Source: Bactericera cockerelli (taxonomy: Eukaryota; Arthropoda; Insecta; Hemiptera; Triozidae). From it: DNA of 64,000 nucleotides. The stretch covers positions 15,324,564 through 15,388,563 of the forward strand of contig CM044957.1 in NCBI GenBank assembly GCA_024516035.1, in the 5' to 3' direction. This document shows positions 60,554 through 64,000 of this stretch, piece by piece (position 1 is the stretch's first letter; every line of letters starts with the position of its first letter). The translations under genes were made by a program, and so were the position numbers. Below the pieces are notes generated by a model. That model saw nothing but the letters and a program-made list of their open reading frames with translations, did no database searches and was not told the origin of the DNA.

Positions 60554-60654
60554 GTAAGTCTCTTGTGATATTACTAACATCTCTTAGACCTTAGACATTT
60601 CTAAAACAGTTCTTTTGTGACAAGCCCTTGTTAACATAATCTCTTTCTTTCTTA

Positions 60655-60707
60655 TAACATAATCTCTTTCTTTGTTCTTCACACCTCGGCCGAGGTGTTT
60701 GATCAAG
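60655..60707 (+). repeat. Third copy of the CACCTCGGCCGAGGTG repeat (partial)
   Basis: CTCTTTCTTTGTTCTTCA, the palindrome and TTTGATCA are kept; the CCGGGCTG part is absent. It lies in the intron after collagen exon i. Confidence 0.7.
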
Positions 60708-61055
60708 CAATATTCAGAATATCAGTACCAAACTACTAAATGAAACTTTAATTAGTTTTTTCGGTGCTTAAATTACATGGCTATTTTTATTACCTACACA
60801 CGAACAAATAAAAAATATATTTTTTTATCTACCTATCCACTTATAATACCTAATTTTCCCTTGTCATAGACATTTTAGGTATAGTATATTATGTAGAATC
60901 GTCGTGAACGATTTTTGCGAGGCAGTTGAGAAATACGAGTATATGAGGATGTCTAACTCTGTCCACCACACAAAGGAGCTAGATATATTTCTTACAAGAG
61001 CCATTAAAGTAATATCCAATTGTTCAACTCTAATTTGTCCCTGATGTGGTTTCAG

Positions 61056-61118
61056 AAATACAAGAAGCTGAGGAGGAGGCAGGGTGACGGGACCTTCGAG
61101 AATCCTGTGGGAGAAGTG
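61056..61118 (+). CDS. Collagen exon j: basic non-collagenous exon (21 residues)
   Basis: The acceptor is GTGGTTTCAG and the donor GTAAGT. The exon is 63 bp in phase 0-0. It begins KYKKLRRRQGDG and ends NPVGEV with no Gly-X-Y repeat. Seven of the first eight residues apart from Tyr and Leu are Lys or Arg, so it could bind heparan sulphate or be a protease site; K-L-R-R is only a partial convertase consensus. The phase match with both neighbours and good splice signals support it. Confidence 0.8.
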
Positions 61119-61266
61119 GTAAGTGGCACAACTATGTATGGGTAAATTGACTTGAGTATAAGTGAGTAGCAAAAGTACAAGTCGCTTAGATTCGGGCTGT
61201 TTCTCTCAAATTGAGAGGTTCAAGATACAAATTGAGGAGGTATGAAGTTGAAGATGTATATGGTAT

Positions 61267-61560
61267 GCTTCAAATTTAGATGGAACAAGCGGGCTGTCGC
61301 CCGCTTTGCGGGCCGAGGCATGGCCGTGAAAGCAAAAAATCCTTTTTCGCCAATGGCAGGTGTTGTAGTGGGAATTTCGAAAAATCCCGTCTTATTGCAC
61401 ATCTAGACTATAAGACAAAGCTACCTACCAAATTTCAGCTTCCTAGGACTTACGGTTTGGGCTGTAGAGCGATGATCAGTCAGTGGTCAGTGGTCAGTGG
61501 TCAGTGGTCAGTGAGTTTTCTTTGACATTTATATATTAAGATTTGAATTTCAAATTTTAG
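61267..61560 (+). repeat. Interspersed repeat ending in TGGTCAG heptamers
   Basis: The unit starts near GCGGGCTGTCGCCCGCTTTG (an 8-bp hairpin), continues through ACCAAATTTCAGCTTCCTAG and CTTACGGTTTGGGCTGTAGA, and then has five TGGTCAG/TCAGTGG heptamers at 61477-61510. It ends near TTTATATATTAAGATT. A frame of 81 codons (61280-61522) spans it. Similar repeats are, from memory, common in several invertebrates; class unknown. Confidence 0.6.
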
Positions 61561-61599
61561 ATGGAATTTCAAATTTGAAGAAAAAAAAAGCAGCAATAT

Positions 61600-61680
61600 T
61601 GGTTACCGTGGCTGAGTAGAGCTGCGCACTAGGCTTGCACGCACCCAGGTCACCGGGCTACCGTCGACTACCGCCTTGGT
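61600..61680 (+). repeat. tRNA-like SINE head, damaged
   Basis: TTACCGTGGCTGAGTAGAGC (A-box-like) and GGCTTGCACGCACCCAGGTC are recognisable, with no B box. Confidence 0.45.
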
Positions 61681-61958
61681 AGAATTTTTTGTACTCGGTA
61701 CTTTGCATTCTCCATTGATAAACGAATAGGTGGAATCTAAGCAACAAAGAAAACAAGCAACTTGTCTATTTTCGCGCAACACTCTTTTTCATTCAAATAA
61801 TTATCTACTGAAAATATTTGAAAGATATGGATTTCAATGAATATTTAATTAAATTCACAAGTTCATCTCATCCAACAAAACGTGTAAGTATGCGCTAAAT
61901 TTCTTTCTGTCCTTTTTTTCTCAGTACTAATAAAAACTCCTCATATTCTGGTTTACAG

Positions 61959-62063
61959 ATAGTGGGGCCCCCAGGACCTCCCGGCCCCTCCGGCCCTGCT
62001 GGGCTACAAGGGCCCCCTGGCATCAAGGGTGACAGGGGCATGGATGGAGCCAAAGGCGAACCC
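61959..62063 (+). CDS. Collagen exon k (35 residues)
   Basis: The acceptor is GGTTTACAG and the donor GTAAGT. The 105 bp begin [15 protein letters not shown] and continue in triplets to GMDGAKGEP, phase 0-0. The first two residues (IV) finish the non-helical block of exon j, so helix restarts here. A long T-run follows the donor at 62070. Confidence 0.94.
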
Positions 62064-62399
62064 GTAAGTAAATCTTTTTTTTTTTTTTTTTTTTTTTTTT
62101 TTCCTATTAACAGTATTAATATGTAGCTGGAAAAGCCTCTCCAAACAGTAAAATTTACAGTTTTTCTAATTTTTCGTAAAAATTTATACTAATATTACTC
62201 TATCCCCGACGACAGCAAAATGGACGAAGTTTTCTACTTGGAACTGTTATAAAACAAAATTAGAGTCTGTTTTTTTTATTCCTTGAGTATTAAATCCTAG
62301 GTGCCTACTTATTTAACATGAATGTTACGATAAAAAAAATACACAAAGCTGTACTTCGAATTTTATTCCTACAATGACAAAATACTTTTCTGATTTCAG

Positions 62400-62444
62400 G
62401 GTGACAAAGGTTCTAAAGGAGATCCAGGTCCAATGGGACTTCCT
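62400..62444 (+). CDS. Collagen exon l (15 residues, 45 bp)
   Basis: The acceptor is TCTGATTTCAG and the donor GTAAGT. It encodes GDKGSKGDPGPMGLP, five perfect triplets, phase 0-0. This is the last exon seen; the remaining 1.5 kb has none, so the gene continues past the window. Confidence 0.93.
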
Positions 62445-64000
62445 GTAAGTATTAAATACTGATAAAACGTCGTCCTACCCATGACTATAACGACTATAAC
62501 GAGGAAGTTAATTTGATGATAAATTGGATGTCAACATATAATATGTGATCTTCAGGAAAGGTTCAATTCCGTAAAGGAAACCTCAAAGCATCCTTAGCCG
62601 TTAACCTTTGATATTTAATCTCGCAACAGAAAGTTTCAGAAAGCACTTCACTATACCTTGACTCCAGTTTAAAAGCAAAATGGAAAAGTAGCTCACAATA
62701 TTATTACCCTTTTAATTTTTTTCCCGTCATATGAAAAAGGTAAGGTCGGGAGACATAAATTTCACAAGCGGAATTCATTCGAGTAAGAAGGAAAACGGGA
62801 GCGCTTTTAATCTTTTTAAATGTTAAATTGAATTAGAAATTGATAAAGCACAGAGCTAAAAGAGAAAACTTGGTAGATATGCACAGCGTGTTTACTTAGA
62901 AGAAACTAATGCGAGACATTATGAAGTGTTGAAGAAAAAGACAAAAAGATGAAAAATAAGAGACAGTGGAAGGTAGGAAAATGTCTGCTCTACCCAGCTG
63001 ACACATATCTTCCTCGTGAATCTTTCAAAATTAATAAATAAGAAAACATTTACCCATGCAAATCGCAATTTAGAGGCACATTAACACATTTATTAACAAA
63101 AACACCTGGTTTGAGAGAGTTCTCCATTCTCCTGATGAAGCAAAACGCTTATTCCGCAACGCCAATAGTAAAGTTTGCCCTTAGGCCGTGTTAAAATGGC
63201 TGGGGATTTAAAGTAAAATAGCATAGAATATACCCTGTTTATACTGCCGAGGTAAGACTGAAAAGTCCCTTTACTCCAGCAGATGTAGAGCCGAAAAATG
63301 GCTATTGTTTAATTTACATATTCGGATGTACAATATAGCAGCTAGGCTAACTGCAAGGAATCGCGGACATATATACTCGTTCTTACACACAACACAATAC
63401 ATGAATCACTGATTGTAAAAAGGGGATTAGTCCAAAAATAAATTTTTTCAGGAGAGACAAAAAACTGTTTAAAAACATGTAAAGTATGAATGAACTCTAG
63501 AACTAAATCACGATTATTATAAATTGGAGGACTTTTACCCACTTTCTTTTTCTTTACTCTAAATGATAAATCGATCATGAGTAATAATAGGTATTTACCT
63601 TCGTCGTACCCGGAAGCAAAGCTGAGAAAGGTTCAGAAATGCACTGAGGAAAAAAGACGGCTGGCAGGTTGAAGAAGTGAAAAGATATCAATCAGGAGAA
63701 AAGAAATTGTGAAAAGTGTTTTAATAAAATGAAAAGAATTTTCAATATTAGCTGACAGGTTTGTTCTAATCAGTTGTGAACCAGGCATGGTCTTGGGGCT
63801 TTCGGGGGAGTGATCTGGTGAGACGTGGGTTTATGGGTAACAGCCGGTGCACCCTGAGGGGGTTCTTTTTTCTTCTTAAAAGTTATATTAGTAAACGAAT
63901 AAGCAGAACATTAAAATTAAATAAATAAGGACTATGTTTTCACCTTCCATTCACTAGTCGGAACATGACAAGTTATCCTCCCATTTGGGATTTTTACCAC
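62445..64000 (+). other. Start of the next collagen intron, to window end
   Basis: AT-rich DNA with no further Gly-X-Y exon, repeat or RNA gene that I can support. Confidence 0.7.

Overview
The window is a stretch of animal nuclear genome, most likely from an insect and perhaps a hemipteran. The evidence is large AT-rich introns with GT-AG borders, short Gly-X-Y collagen exons, tRNA- and 5S-rRNA-derived SINEs, a non-LTR retrotransposon, MITEs and long GA/CT/GT microsatellites. No bacterial operons, rRNA operon or CRISPR are present. The species cannot be fixed from the sequence alone.

One host gene is recognisable. A collagen chain lies on the + strand as eleven clear exons between 21605 and 62444, plus one candidate alternative terminal exon at 46101. 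The exons encode Gly-X-Y repeats broken by non-collagenous blocks: a block at 23205-40692 whose segments end in AAVK, VAVK and VMLK, a TTTLK-type interruption at 50672, an R-G-K-R basic site at 51446, and a basic 21-residue exon at 61056. The layout suits a non-fibrillar, possibly transmembrane (type XIII/XXV-like) collagen, but both ends of the protein lie outside the window or were not found, so the class is inferred. Nearly all exons are symmetrical (phase 0-0); only the 50672, 51446 and 57135 exons use phase 1 borders.

Positions 1-21604 contain no exon I can support. They hold a nested set of repeats: tRNA-like and 5S-derived SINE copies, a 558-bp foldback element (3708-4265), an hAT-type non-autonomous element with an 8-bp target duplication (9596-10203), a degraded tandem duplication (13262-14120), a MITE split by a retroposon (16449-16771), a twin hairpin (17731-17806) and a pyrimidine microsatellite.

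The 16.8-kb intron 23277-40105 carries an antisense non-LTR retrotransposon with an almost uninterrupted 946-codon endonuclease/reverse transcriptase frame (27665-30505). A SINE is inserted in its 3' region, and GT/GA microsatellites flank it. Later introns hold a tRNA SINE (41037), the best 5S-derived SINE (44197-44468), a Jockey-like LINE remnant (46489-47453), five copies of a 130-bp MITE across the window, and a repeat ending in TGGTCAG heptamers (61267-61560).

Most of the interest is in the repeat archaeology (target-site duplications and nesting) and in unresolved splicing of the collagen gene.
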